From: Diabrotica undecimpunctata | Lineage: Eukaryota; Arthropoda; Insecta; Coleoptera; Chrysomelidae | Direction: 5' to 3' | Assembly (NCBI RefSeq): GCF_040954645.1 | Contig: NC_092806.1 | Coordinates: 26,189,644 to 26,253,643, forward strand | DNA: 64,000 nucleotides | Shown: positions 44,755 to 56,405 of the stretch, piece by piece | Layout of the letters: each line of letters starts with the position of its first letter | Numbering within the stretch: the stretch's first letter is position 1 | The notes under the pieces: model-generated | The model's database searches: none | What the model was told of the DNA's origin: nothing | The model's input: the letters and a program-made list of their open reading frames with translations, nothing else | Translations under genes and position numbers: made by a program

Positions 44755-46060
44755 ATTTGTTTTCATATTTCAATCATAGTTCATTATAACTAAAGTAATT
44801 TTTAAATTCGTGGGAAACGTACACTACAACTTTCTTAAGGTCCTCAATTTTTTCTTTCTTTAGAGGTTGCATTCGAGAAGTATAAGCTTGTGCTTTAGGA
44901 AGCTGAATAGTTTGTGGGTCAACTTTACTGACATTGAAATAACTATAGTAGTAAGCAGCATTATCATCAGCATTGAGTGTATGAATAAAATCTGATGTTT
45001 GAATATTACTTTTGTCAGAAGAATATTTAAAGTGATAATACTTTGACGTATTGAAATATTATCGCTCTATTCATGATAGAGCAGCACTCTCAGTTAAACA
45101 GACTCTTTTCTTGTTTACGTGAGGGCACCAATAATTATAAAAATCAATTATACTTCCTGTATCTATGAGTTTGACAGTATTTTAGGATTTGCAGTTAGCA
45201 GAACAAATCAATTCATATAGCTGATATATCGTCTGTATTCGGATGCAATGTCTAATACTGCAATGACTGCAATGTCTAATAACCTATAATAGGGCGTTTT
45301 ATTATGCTAAATTTCCTATCAGAAGGAGAATGAATACCCTCTAAGAGAAATAAGAGAAAAGAAATGTATAATTTTTTTTGAACCGGCAGTTAATACCAAG
45401 AGTTAAAAGGACCTGAATTAAAGTATGATTTTTATTCTAAAAATGATAATGATAAATACATTTTGTATAAAGTCAAAAACCAAACCCAAAATGTTAGCAT
45501 TTTGTTTTGATAATTCTTTAGAATTTTTCAATGATGAATAAAATCGTTTGGCTCGAGTTTGTGCACCATTAGTTTTACTGCAGAAACCTTCTTTGCTGTT
45601 GCATTAAGTCTAGAGTCTTTTATACGTTTTTTTTCCTCGCAAACGTTATATTTATCACTAAGCGGCCGGCCTAATCTACGATTTAAAGTTTTGCTTAAAG
45701 TACTTATGATAAAAACTATACTTAATATTACTTTCAGGATACATTTCACGGACTAGTACATGCATTTTTTGAATTGACAAACATTCACTTAGGTACAAAA
45801 TTTTTATAATGTCCTTTTTTTGTTGAAAGGGAATAATATAACTGTGGCCCTTGGCAGTTTCACTTTCACATATTTTATTACCACTTCTGCTTTTTCCTTC
45901 TGTTCCTACAAACCAATGCCTTCCTACCTGCCAGAAGGACATGATATTTTAATTAGTGTTCTTTCAATGTAGGGTCTTGTTGACGAGCTTGATGCTTTTT
46001 TAGCTTCTGTTAAGTCAATCATTCTCTGCAAGTAAATGTCTTGTTTATTTTTGGTATTCA
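44755..46060 (-). pseudogene. Unclassified insect transposon-like protein, decayed
   Basis: Minus-strand pieces in order: NKQDIYLQRMIDLTEAKK (46050-45995), after a shift MSFWQVGRHWFVGTEGKSRS and YLSECLSIQKMHVLVREMYP (45942-45676), then YNVCEEKKRIKDSRLNATAK and KLMVHKLEPNDF (45660-45540), and the C-terminus SNIQTSDFIHTLNADDN, IQLPKAQAYTSRMQPLKKEK and KIEDLKKVVVYVSHEFKNY (45030-44790). The layout resembles a widespread insect protein with a Cys-pair followed by a DDE-like core that I know only as uncharacterised and TE-associated. The core (between 45540 and 45030) is too decayed to read. Confidence 0.55.
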
Positions 46061-47699
46061 TACTATACAATAGACTAAAATATTGCTTTTTTCAACATCG
46101 TCAAATTGTGTACCTACAGCATTCTTTGGTACACCTACAACACAAGAAGAAAATATTTAATGGGTTTTAAGGGACTAGATAGTAATTTTACTAAAGTTAA
46201 GAGGTAAGCCATTATTCTAAAATTCTACAAACACTTTCTGTGGAAAAATAAGAAGCTGTGAAAATTTTGACAACATTAAATATTACATTGTAAAGAATTT
46301 TACCTGCAAGGAGATCTGGTCTTTTTCACTTGTCATTGTTTCCCACTATAATCAATGTATTCTTGTCCAGAAACACGAGCACATTTTACAACGTTTCTTT
46401 TATATGGTTCTACAATAAGAACACCATTTCTTTATTTCTGTTTCAGGCATAGTCAATGCTTGTCACTGTCACTATTACTCATTTTTGAAAACTAAAATGT
46501 TTTTAAATTAACCAATGACACCTCTAATTAACAATAATTAACTTCCTAATAGTTATTCTACATTGCAGCATTACTTCAAACAACAATAATATCAGCTGGA
46601 GTAGACTAGATACAGGTTTGCCAACCTGCTACTTAAGTGTAGAAAAGTACATCGGTCACTGACTTGAGTCCTTTTCTGTAGTAAACAAAAAGTCCGCCAT
46701 ACGATTTATTTATTATAATAAAATAAATCGAGTCCCTCTCTTCAATAGACAATGTATCTACCATCATAGTGAATGAATCTACTCTTAACAAAAAATAACA
46801 AAAAACTGTCTCTTAATAAAAAAAATATCTACTAGAAGGTCAAACCACACGCATACTACCTGATGAAATAAGACCTACAATCACACAGAAAAAATTATCT
46901 AAATAAAGAAAATTGGCATTGAAATATACATTAAAATCACATGAAAACAACAAAAGAAGATTTGATGCACATCAAAAAGATCTACCACTCAATGATGAGT
47001 TACGTGGAAAATAGTAATAAATTAAACAGTAAAGATAATAATTCGAATCCCATCAAAAGAAAAGGTAACGAAGACTTCATTTTTATACATTTTTTGAAAT
47101 TAATTCTTTTGATTAGCTTATTTCGATATTTAACATATCTCTATTTCATCGTAATGTTTATATATAGCTTTTATCTATCCGCGATTTTATGTATTTGGTC
47201 AAACCAAACATATCTCATGTACTCATATATCGCGAACCTTAACTGAGTCTCAAAGTCATATTTAATTACCAAAAAAATAGTGGGTACCACTATTCATTCG
47301 GCACATCTGATTTCATAAGTCTCAAAAGATCTAGTGTGTGTAAGGAGATCGGGGTCAAAGGACATGCGAGCTGTCGGGGCTATGCCGGTGGTCTTGCCAA
47401 CTCCGGACAACAACCAGCCAGCCATAAGGCAGGAGCGCCAACATTATTCATCTACTTAGTTCATTCTCAAGTTCGAACATAAGAATGATATCGTGTGGCA
47501 GTGACGGGGATATGGTAAACACTAAAGGTTTGGGTTAATGATAACATAAAAAAAAATTTAGCAAAAGCTTTTTTTTACTTGTATGTCACACCAAAGTCAT
47601 CAATAACTACATTCTAATAGTTAATGTTCGCTGAATAGTTTTATGTGAATATCAAATAATAGTGTTAGAGTTGAATTAAACTCTTTTCTTTTTCTTTAA
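46061..47699. other. No gene recognised
   Basis: AT-rich. One open stretch (46941-47246, Lys-rich start and hydrophobic end) is probably chance. A GC-richer patch at 47335-47450 with GCGAGCTGTCGGGGCTATGC and CAACCAGCCAGCCATAAGGC stands out but has no coding signal or partner in the window. Confidence 0.4.
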
Positions 47700-47900
47700 G
47701 TGATGTCTTAGTAGTGGAGGTTGGTAATAACTTTGGCAAATTGTTTGCGATTTTGTGTCATTCCCGGGAGTATATGAGAAACACTACTTACGGCCAGGGC
47801 CTGTGCACGAATTTCTATTTTTTCTTCTATGTTTAGTTTTAGGGACTCATATCTCTTATATCGAAATGTATTTCCTAGGTATGCAATCTTTAACTGCAAT
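47700..47900 (-). pseudogene. R1-like LINE thumb fragment
   Basis: A 63-codon minus-strand reading, IAYLGNTFRYKRYESLKLNI then ILPGMTQNRKQFAKVITN, fits the post-RT thumb of R1/I-type LINEs (xYLGVxF.....H......K...A......MPN....R...). Both ends are truncated. Moderate support, from pattern only. Confidence 0.5.
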
Positions 47901-47944
47901 TATAACAGTACGAACTACTATTTTACATAATTTCTAACCGACCA

Positions 47945-48420
47945 TGGGTCATCCAGAGCCTGTCTAGAAAGAACATACAAAACAACGAAAGGTAACTGTG
48001 CGAAATGTGGAGAATGATACAGCCGAGCATTGTGTATTCAAACGTTATAGGTTTGATAAAAATAAAACCAAAATGAACGCCAAAGTAGGCAAATTCAGAG
48101 CACCAGGCATAATGAATGAAAAAATGAATTTATGGATGTTTTGAGTGCAATAAAAAAATTAAAAAAAGGAAAAAATGATGAAAGAAAAAGAGAGCAAGGA
48201 TAAATATGAATTTAATTTAAAGTACGAGTTAGCCGAAAGTAGATTTAGTTGGTAGGCAAGGTACCATGGATGCATCTGGGGGAAAGCCCCCCAAAAGGAG
48301 AAATGCGTTCAGATGTACTCCATCTACCCTCAATCTAACACACGCCAGGTACAATTCACCTGGTATGGTCTCTAGAAGATTTCCGCTCTCATACAAAAAA
48401 AGGTATGTGATCTTTCTAAT
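47945..48420 (+). pseudogene. R1-like LINE C-terminus and 3' UTR
   Basis: Plus-strand frames include a CAKCGE-like knuckle start, DTAEHCVFKRYRFDKNKTKM and NAKVGKFRAPGIMNEKMNLW, matching the C-terminal zinc-knuckle part of R1/LOA-type LINEs (CxxCG..DTAEH...C..). The downstream segment 48240-48420 is GC-richer and probably its 3' UTR. The first Cys block is damaged. Confidence 0.65.
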
Positions 48421-48499
48421 CTTGTTTAATGTTGTTAATATTTCTTTAGAATAATCTAAGAGTATGCCGGTATATTCACACTTCGAAGGCTTTAAGTTT

Positions 48500-49110
48500 G
48501 TTCATTGGATATAACAATGCTGATGACACGGAACATTTGATAAATCTCAGCCTGATTGCTATTCTGAGGCTATAATCACTTAGAGATAATGGACTAATTA
48601 AACATCTAAGATCTAACAACATCACAAGAAAAACCGAATGCAAAATATACAAGACCCTGATAAAACCGGTCCTTGTATATGGATCAGAGACATGGACACT
48701 GTCGAAAACCGATGAGAACCTATTAGGTACGTTTGAACGAAAAATCCTTTGACACATATATAAGGGGGTGAAAGAAAATGACATATGTCGCAGAAGATAT
48801 AATTTTGAACTATACACAGCATACAATGAACCCGAGGTCATAACATCCATAAAGATCGGACGTCTGCGCTGGATAGGCATTAAACGGACGTTGGAGACTA
48901 AAACACCAAAACATATAATGAGGCAAACACCAGTACAGAGAAGGTCAAAGAGAAGACCCAAACTTAGATACATGGAACAAGTGGAACAAGATCTGAAAAT
49001 ACTTAAGATTACCAACTGGAAAAACAAAGCAAGGAACACAACAAAATGGCGGAAAATCCTAGAACAAGCCAGGATCCAGAAAGGGTTGTCGAGCTACTGA
49101 TGACGATGAA
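48500..49110 (+). pseudogene. LINE C-terminal fragment, same family as 20832-21854
   Basis: Frames give KTLIKPVLVYGSETWTLSKT, LLGTFERKIL and, open at 48768-49100, RRRYNFELYTAYNEPEVITS, RLRWIGIKRTLETKTPKHIM, RRSKRRPKLRYMEQVEQDLK and RKILEQARIQKGLSSY. Apart from substitutions it aligns residue by residue with the C-terminus at 21454-21849. The 3' end is CTACTGATGACGATGA, the GAT-type tail of that family. Confidence 0.9.
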
Positions 49111-49419
49111 TCACTTACAGAGGTCCTCATTCCTAAGAAAGTTCTTCTTGTCATTTCTATTCGTGTTATAAATTCTAGATCTGGGTCTAGCTTATCCAAT
49201 TTGTTCTATTGGCTTGTCATAGACAGTTATGTTTATCTGTTAGTTGGATAAGATCGTTGCGTTCTCTGGTAAGTTTTTTTTTTAATAAAATTTGGTGGGC
49301 TTCTGTGCTCCTATCTATCTCCTATCTTCACTTTTTTGTCATCAGCATATTGTATATTGGTTAGCGGTTTTATATAGCTTTTTAGCAAAAGCTGCTATCG
49401 CTTTGTTAAATTAAATGGC

Positions 49420-49690
49420 CAAATATATGGCGTAGGAGGACAAATTCGTTAAACTTCCCGTGTTCGAATCGGTATCAATAGATTGTTATGACTCATTTCA
49501 GCATCTCCGCTTCACCAGACACTTGGGCTGATACAAATTCAAACTTGGAAAGTCCAACGACTAGTCCAACGCTAAAAGATTTAATCTTTTACACATTTCA
49601 TATAGCCCAGAGGACAGAAAACGATATTATCAAATCGTTTTCGTCCATGGCCACCCAAGCAGGTAGCACCTCTGTACGATAACTTCTACA
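49420..49690 (+). mobile_element. Possible tRNA-derived SINE
   Basis: TGGCGTAGGAGG (49428-49439) fits the pol III A box and TGTTCGAATCG (49461-49471) the B box, 33 bases apart. The downstream part is unlike the SINE at 23534. No clear tail or target duplication, so this is only a candidate. Confidence 0.4.
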
Positions 49691-50705
49691 GTGGTCAAGT
49701 TTTAGAAGAAATTCGTAATTATTCATAGAGAATAATACTCCTAGTACCATTATTAGTTGACTCGTGGTATGATCTACTATTAATTTTATTTTCCGTAAGA
49801 GCAAATTAAAATTAAGGAAATTGTAATGAAATCAATGAATAAAATCTTTTTGTTCTGTTCACAACGTAAAAACCAGATATTTTCGTTGCAGACGATAATG
49901 ATTCTATAAGTATATTTGGCAGGTTCTTACCAAAGAGTCCAAAAAGATATAAATAACTAACTTTTGGAAAACTAAAAACATAATTCGTAAATAGACTCAA
50001 ATTTTCATTCACACCAACTAACCAAAAAAACTTAAATATTGATCATTAAGTAATGTATTTTTAAAAACAAAAAATATATATTAATGTATGATTTAAAAAG
50101 GTAATTAACATCTTGCAAAGTATTTTATAACACATGCATTCCTATGTAAGACGTTTGCTAGTATTTATCAGCGAATGAAATGAATCCTTGAAAAAAATTG
50201 TCTGTTACGCTGATGCTATTATATAGTCATAAAGCAATAAAGAGGACCTTCTTTGGATTAAATGTTGATAAATATAATATGTGCAAAGCTAAGAGTACCA
50301 ATAAAGGAATCTGCCAAGAATATAAATTGATTTAATTTAGAGCCATTAATTTCGCAATTAAAGAGATGAATCTCGAGGTTAAGGTGCAGGAAAGCTGATT
50401 AAGACTTTTCGCTTCTTTGCTCTAGGGGTTAGCTGTCGACTTAGACGTTGCTTGCGCTTTGTCAGGATTACGATTTGCTTTGTCAGCGTTTAAGTTTGTT
50501 GATGTGTTTTAACCTATATAACTAAATTTCCACTAGTTTGAAAATTTTTATATAACTTGTTATATAAATTGTTATTTAAGCGCAATTTTTATTTGTATGG
50601 TTGTTGATTACCAAGACAGAATCATCCTGATTAATATAGTTTTACGTATTGCATTGCTTAAGAATGAAAGTCCTAAATGTCGTCCAAAATCATATATTCT
50701 TCGTT
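49691..50705. other. No gene recognised
   Basis: AT-rich, with a slightly GC-richer patch at 50370-50500 (TTTGTCAGGATTACGATTTG, repeated TTTGTCAG). No known coding signal. Confidence 0.4.
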
Positions 50706-51435
50706 CACAAATTGTTGAGAGCACGAAATATGCCTCAAACTCATAAAACGGTCGTAAATAATAATATAATGTTTTAATACTGTTATATACAAGGTGGTCC
50801 AGAATTATGTACATTAATTTCTAGAGCTCATAGTACGTCCAAAAATAAGGGTACTTCTTTATGTACACTTTTTTATAAAACTGAATAATAAGGGAGATAC
50901 AACCCTTTAAAGAGGTACAAACGGTTTTGAATAAGGAGTTCATATTTTGGGAGTAATTATAAGACATTAGGATAATTAATTTCATGTCATCACCTACTAC
51001 ATCCTATATTAATACAGGGTAGTTTTAGAGGGTAAGTGGGGGTTATTGCGTCACATGTTTTTTAATTTTTACATATTTTAAAAAAATATTTTAAAAATTA
51101 TTTCCTTAGACTTTTCTACGCAAAAAGGTGCTCTTGTGATATTTCGATATATATCACCGTTTTCGATTTATTTAAACTCGAAGGTATACATGTATTTTAT
51201 TGTAATTGTTACATTTCTTAATATTCATCAAGTATGCTTTGGAATTGACACTTGTGTTAGCAATAATATTACAAATTAATGAAAAACTTAATTAATACTT
51301 TTTAAAAGTAAAACAAAAATTAACATTTAATTAATGGCGAAAATAATATTTCACAACAACTGTTCAAAATATCCTCCATTTTGTTGAGTACATAATCTAA
51401 TTCTTTTATTTAGCGAACGCATAAATCTATATGGA

Positions 51436-52366
51436 TTAATAACCATTCAGTAACCAGCATGTTACTGGATCGTTTTGTAAATCGGTAAATACTTGTTCAA
51501 TTTCGTCTCTTAACTCATTTACTGTATTAATTGGAGTGTTATACACTTTTGATTTCAAATAACTCCATACTGTAAAGTCCATTGGATTAAGATCACAACT
51601 ACGAGCAGGCCAATGAATCGGTGCATCCGCACCCCGGCCTATCCACCTATCAGGGAAATGTTCATGTAACCACCTTCTACAAATTCTTGTGTAATGTGGT
51701 GTAGCACCATCATGCATGAAAAACATGTTTCTTCGTATTTGTAATGGAATATCTTCCAAAATATCATGTAAAATATTGTCTAGAAAATTGTAATACATGT
51801 TACCATTTAAATTTCCGGAAAAGATGTGGTATCCTATGAAACTATTTCCTAAAGTAGCTGCCCAAACGTTTATCTTGAACGTGTGTTGGAAGTGAGTTTC
51901 CATTGTAGCCCTTGGATTTTCTTCAGCCCAGAAGTGCATATTTCTAGAATTGAACATACCTTGTCTTGTAAATGTGGCCTAGTCTGTAACAATTCCTGCA
52001 CTTGTCGATAGTGGTAACGATGTAATTGCTCTTCATGCAGAACTCTTAAAACACTTTGATGAGAAATATTCGTCCTTAATCCTAACCTGCGTGTACTTAT
52101 TGTGGGGTCATTTATTACAGCATCCAATATTTGCTGTTCAACGCGAACATTTCTTGCTTCTCTACGACGACCAGCATCTGTATTCCTTCTTTGAAGACAA
52201 TCGGTTTCTCTCAGTCCTCGTTCAGTACTTACAAAAGTCCTGGCATTGGAATATTTCTGTTCGGATATTTTTTTCTGTAGCGTCTAACAGCGGCAGCAGC
52301 ATTTCCCGAACATTCCGCTAATACTAAAAGTATATCTGTGATCTCAGAATTTGAATAGTGTGCCAT
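51436..52366 (-). pseudogene. Mariner-family transposase, first catalytic block deleted
   Basis: Starts MAHYSNSEITDILLVLAECS at 52366, frameshifts near 52240, and continues with ARNVRVEQQILDAVINDPTI and the helix-turn-helix part SHQSVLRVLHEEQLHRYHYR. The reading then jumps from LLQTRPHLQDK into SRNMHFWAEENPRATMETHF with a frame change: the segment that should carry the first catalytic Asp is gone. The rest is open at 51957-51436, with MFFMHDGATPHYTRI (second Asp) and WPARSCDLNPMDFTVWSYLK (third Asp, 39 positions on). Cannot be active. Confidence 0.9.
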
Positions 52367-52923
52367 ATTGAGGGCAAACAAATTTAAAAATATAGCAAAA
52401 GGGACGTGTTAAACAAATTTTACTGTAGAGTACAATAAAAGTGTGGATAAAATAATTTAATTGTTATTAAACGTCACTGACAATTCATAGACTACTTGAG
52501 ATTAAAGTGTTGTTGATAACACAAGTGTCAATTCCAAAGCATACTTGATGAATATTAAGAAATGTAATGATTACAGTAAAATACATGTATACATTCGAGT
52601 TTAAATAAATCGAAAACGGTGATATCTATCGAAATATTACAAGAGCACCTTTTTTGCGTAGAAAAGTCTAAGGAAACAATTTTTAAAATATCTTTTTAAA
52701 ATATATAAAAATTAAAAAACATGTGACGCAATAACCCCCACTTACCATCCAAAACTACCCTGTATTAATATAGGATGTGGTAGGTGGTGACATGAAATTA
52801 ATTATCCTAATGTCTTATAATCACTCCTAAAATACGAACTCCGTATTCAAAACCGTTTGGAAGATATTTGAAAAAATAAAAATTTCAATTCACCCCTTTA
52901 AAGGGTTGTATCTCCCTTATTAT

Positions 52924-53107
52924 AATAATAGTCTCCCGTTTTATACCGCGTCGCGGCTTTGGGAGTATAGCAAGGTAGTCTCCTATATCTAGGGCCTACG
53001 GTATATAAGGAAGGTAACATGGCCAGTGCTACGCTTCAACCGCCTATTATTACCCCTGGTTTTACCCAAGGTACTCATTTTATTCAGGCTGAGTTGACCT
53101 GAGTCGA
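52924..53107 (-). mobile_element. 184-bp SINE-like or LINE-tail insertion in mariner arm
   Basis: The left mariner arm lacks this block. It is GC-rich compared with its surroundings and is flanked by CCCTTATTAT (52914-52923 and 53108-53117), a 10-bp duplication. Read on the minus strand it contains GAGTACCTTGGGTAAAACCA and GGGAGACTATTATTATAATA, so a short AT tail follows at its 3' end. This suggests a small retroposon or the 3' end of a LINE. I have seen similar sequence near insect LINEs, but I cannot name the family. Confidence 0.7.
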
Positions 53108-53724
53108 CCCTTATTATTCAGTTTTATAAAAAAAAGTGTACATAAAGAAGTACCCTTATTTTTGGACGTACTATGAGCTCTAGAAATTAATGTACATAAT
53201 TCTGGACCACCTTGTATAATATTGATAATATTTTAATACTAATATATTTAGCAAAAAAACAATTAAAACTTTCACGACTAATGTAGGTTATTACATTATA
53301 TTAATAAAAATAAGAATTTAACCATTAACAATTTTGTAAATAAGAATACCTTATCTCTTTGGATATTTCAATACTAATCTTCGCGTTTAATCACTTTAAT
53401 AGAAAACCTGGAATTCATATCCGAAGGTACTATTCGTTCCTAGATAATTAAGATGGAATTCCCCAGATTTTTAATAATATAATTATATTCGAAACTTAAC
53501 TTGAAAGGGTGAAGTTATTACGAACGAAAGCAATTTTTTTGTTTAGTACGTTTTTGATCGCATGTAATTTACGGCTCGTCGGTGTTTCCGCGTCTACGGC
53601 AGTAATTAGCGTCTCGAATATTTCTTTTGCGAATTATATGCAGTGCGTGAGTGATTTTTTATTCCATATACCTACGAACATATACGTACCTTTCGCTCGT
53701 GCTGGTTTTGTTGGATTGTTTGTG

Positions 53725-55105
53725 ATGGCTTCATCATCAAGTTTTACACCGGTACAGTTGCGTACAGTCAGTAAGTCTGTCTATTCACCAAGAGAGAAGA
53801 CTATTGTCCTGAATGTTCACGATGCTCTGGTTTCTCAGAATCCCACAAATACTGTGCGCAACATAGTCGAAAGTTGTGCCAACATGACTGGCGTAGGAGA
53901 GTCTTTATATAGGTTCCAATCAGAAAGAAAAAAACACGGTATAGCTAACCCAAACACAAACGAATACTTAAAGAGAGGGAAAAAGCCTATTGAAATTGAT
54001 GAATTTGCCAAAAATGGTATTCGAAGGAAAATTCATTGATTTTTTTTTTCAAAAAAGAAATACCAAACCTAAACAAAATTTTACAAGAAGTTAGAGACGA
54101 CCCGGATTTGCCTCAAATCAGACAAACTAAATTGTGGCAAGTTTTAAAAGAATTAAATTTCCGGCGGGAGAAATCAGACAAAAAATCACTTTTGATTGAC
54201 CGGGAGGAGAAGATAATGTTGGAGAAGAAATTATCTAAGATTTATACGAAAATTTCGGGCTGAAGAAAGGCCCATCTTCTACCAGGATGAAACGTGGGTA
54301 AACTCAGATCATACTTTTAAAAAAATTTGGTCAGATAAAAATATATTAAGCTCCAGGCAAGCCTTTATGGAAGGTTGGTCTACTGGTATCTCCCTACCTT
54401 CTGGTAAAGGCAGAAGATTAATAATTTCTCACATTGGCAGTGAAAAAGGATTTGTTAAGCATGGTTTGTTGGAATTTCATTCCAAAAGCACAAAAGACTA
54501 TCACGAGGAGATGACAGCTGATGTTTTCAAAGAGTATTTTGAGCAAATGATTGAACACATACCACCAAATTCAATTATAGTATTAGATAATGCACCTTAT
54601 CATTCACGACTAGTAGAAAGACTTCCAACGAATGCGTGGAAGAAACAGGATATTCTTGACTGGCTGCGGAATAAGCATCTGCCTTACGAAGATGGAATGG
54701 TAAAAGCAGAACTTTTAAAAATTGCCCGGCAACACAAATCTAAGTTCAAGAAATACTTAGTTGACAAAATGGCGGAAAGGCGAAACATCACAGTCTTTAG
54801 ACTTCCCACCCTACCACTGCGAAATAAATCCAATTGAAATCATTTGGGCACAAATGAAAAGTTATGTGGCTAGAAAAAATACGTCATATAAAATACAAGC
54901 TGTACGTGAAATGTTATACGAGTCTTTATAACATATTACAAAACAAAACTGGAAAGATGCAGTAAGACATGTAATAGAAGAAGAACAAAAAATGTGGAAT
55001 CTTGATAACATAATTGGTGCGACCGTAGAGATTATTAACCTAATTATTAACCCTCAAGACGACTCGGATTCCGAAGTTGATCCTATTTATTTTGAATTTG
55101 AATAG
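53725..55105 (+). pseudogene. DD82E (Sailor-type) transposase, broken
   Basis: Starts MASSSSFTPVQLRTVSKSVY. N-terminal helix-turn-helix around NPTNTVRNIVESCANMTGVG. Frameshifts occur near 54036 (in a T-run), 54260 and 54805. The catalytic blocks are YQDETWVNSDHT (first Asp), IIVLDNAPYHSRL (second Asp) and PPYHCEINPIEIIWAQMKSY (Glu), with 82 residues between the second Asp and the Glu. The end EVDPIYFEFE is acidic. This is the spacing reported for the DD82E/Sailor group of the IS630-Tc1-mariner superfamily. An additional open stretch upstream (53509-53724) has no ATG and is probably not part of it. Confidence 0.88.
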
Positions 55106-55162
55106 TTTTCTAATCGTAATTATATAAGGTAAGTAATAGTAGTTGTAATCGTAAGGTATTAA

Positions 55163-55560
55163 AGGGGAAAGGCGCAAAATGTCGCCTGTCAAAATGTTCA
55201 ATGTGTTTTAAATGTATCCATTTTTTTTCAAATCCTGAGAAAACTAAAAAGCATTTTTGAAAAATTTAAAGGCAGAATGAAATATTTTTTAGAATAAATA
55301 AAAAGTTTCTTTTGTATGCAATATTTTCAATTAAAAATTATACTATATTTTCTCTTTTATTTTCACCCCTGTTACATAACATATTAAAATAAACATTGTA
55401 GAAGTTTTCAGGGACTTTCTGCCCTGAGTAATAATGTAATCTTTTATGCTGCGTTTAAATTTTTCAAAAATATTTATTAGTTTTCTCCGGATTCGAAAAT
55501 AATGGATAAATTTAAAACACATTGGAAATTTTGCCAGGCGACATTTGGCGCCTTTTTCCT
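55163..55560. mobile_element. ~400-bp MITE with ~115-bp inverted ends
   Basis: AGGGGAAAGGCGCAAAATGT at 55163 matches in reverse the end AGGAAAAAGGCGCCAAATGT (reverse complement of 55541-55560), and the match continues for about 115 bases each side through TGTGTTTTAAAT, ATCC and GAGAAAACTAA. The middle is AT-rich. Target duplication not clear. Confidence 0.85.
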
Positions 55561-56267
55561 AAATTAAATAAATGTATCTTTTACAAATGGCAAGAAACTT
55601 TTTATTTTTGAATAAAATAAATAAGTTTTATTAAAAAATACAATTTACATAAGTACAATTTAAAAAATATATTTATTTAGTTCAAATAAATGTTTCAATC
55701 ATATACTCTAAGACACTGGTCGTTCATCTCTAACCATTCAAAATACCCCCGTAATAGGATTATAAGGTATTGTATTCCTTCAGATATAAGGTGGGTTAGT
55801 CGAAAACGTCTTAAACCGTCAGTTTTAGGTTGGTTTTTACTATTATATCGTATTACCTATCCTCTTTGTATTTCAGTTTTCTAATTAGGGTTAAACTTGT
55901 AGTGAGCTATCAACAAATTGTGAACCGAGTTTTTTTTTCTTTATAGTTATAGTTGTACGACGCGATTGCACATTCTTTGATAAAGTAGTTTTCATAATTG
56001 ATACTTGTTGCTCTGCTAACAAAGATGAATAATTTCTACCCTGTTGCACAAGATTTCAGTGAATAATAGTGTAAAGTTGTCTTAATGAATTTTCTCTGAG
56101 GCTGTCAATGGTAATTTTCAAGAATACGGTTCCAATAAATAGTGATAAAATGAAAAATATTCATCTCCTCCAAATATATATAAAAAATGTTTTAAATAGT
56201 TGATGGATTCGACCGTTATTTGATGAAAATTCATTTTATGTAACAATAAAACACTGAAAACTTTGTT
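55561..56267. other. No gene recognised
   Basis: AT-rich. One 64-codon ORF (55690-55884) has no family signature. Confidence 0.4.
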
Positions 56268-56405
56268 TTTAAAACTTCCACAATTTTGGGAGATGTAAGA
56301 AAATTTTTATGGATAGGTTATCAGTACTACAGGAAGATTTGCTTTGGATAAAACTGATTGTTTGGATTAGTTCAGATTTATCAACTAGTCTTAAAAAAAA
56401 TGAAT
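56268..56405 (-). pseudogene. CR1-like LINE RT scrap
   Basis: Minus-strand LVDKSELIQTISFIQSKSSC, then STDNLSIKIFLHLPK, the same block as at 33250-33345 on the plus strand. It replaces the 3' end of the Penelope element that precedes it. Confidence 0.78.

Larger units (their letters stand above)
50790..53214 (-). mobile_element. Mariner-type transposon with very long inverted ends
   Basis: Tips CAAGGTGGTCCAGAATTATG at both ends in inverted orientation, TA at 50788-50789 and 53215-53216. The inverted arms are about 460 bp on the left and longer on the right, because a 184-bp insert (52924-53107) lies in the right arm. The transposase on the minus strand is broken. Arm A at 1-370 gives the empty target site. 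Confidence 0.93.
50709..53452 (-). repeat. Inverted repeat arm B (matches 1-370), split by a mariner
   Basis: 50709-50789 and 53215-53452 together are the reverse complement of the first 370 bases. Joining them across the mariner, with one TA removed, restores collinearity with arm A near position 240. The repeat ends within a few bases of 53452, just upstream of a DD82E transposase pseudogene. Confidence 0.85.

Noticed and set aside
1..53452. A single giant 53-kb transposon (Maverick-like) bounded by the inverted arms
   Set aside because: No integrase, polymerase B, ATPase or capsid genes of such elements; the interior is unrelated TEs, and arm A is cut by the window edge.
53509..53724. Signal-peptide-like hydrophobic extension in frame with the DD82E pseudogene
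   Set aside because: No ATG at its start; the transposase begins well at 53725 and the related copy has no such extension.
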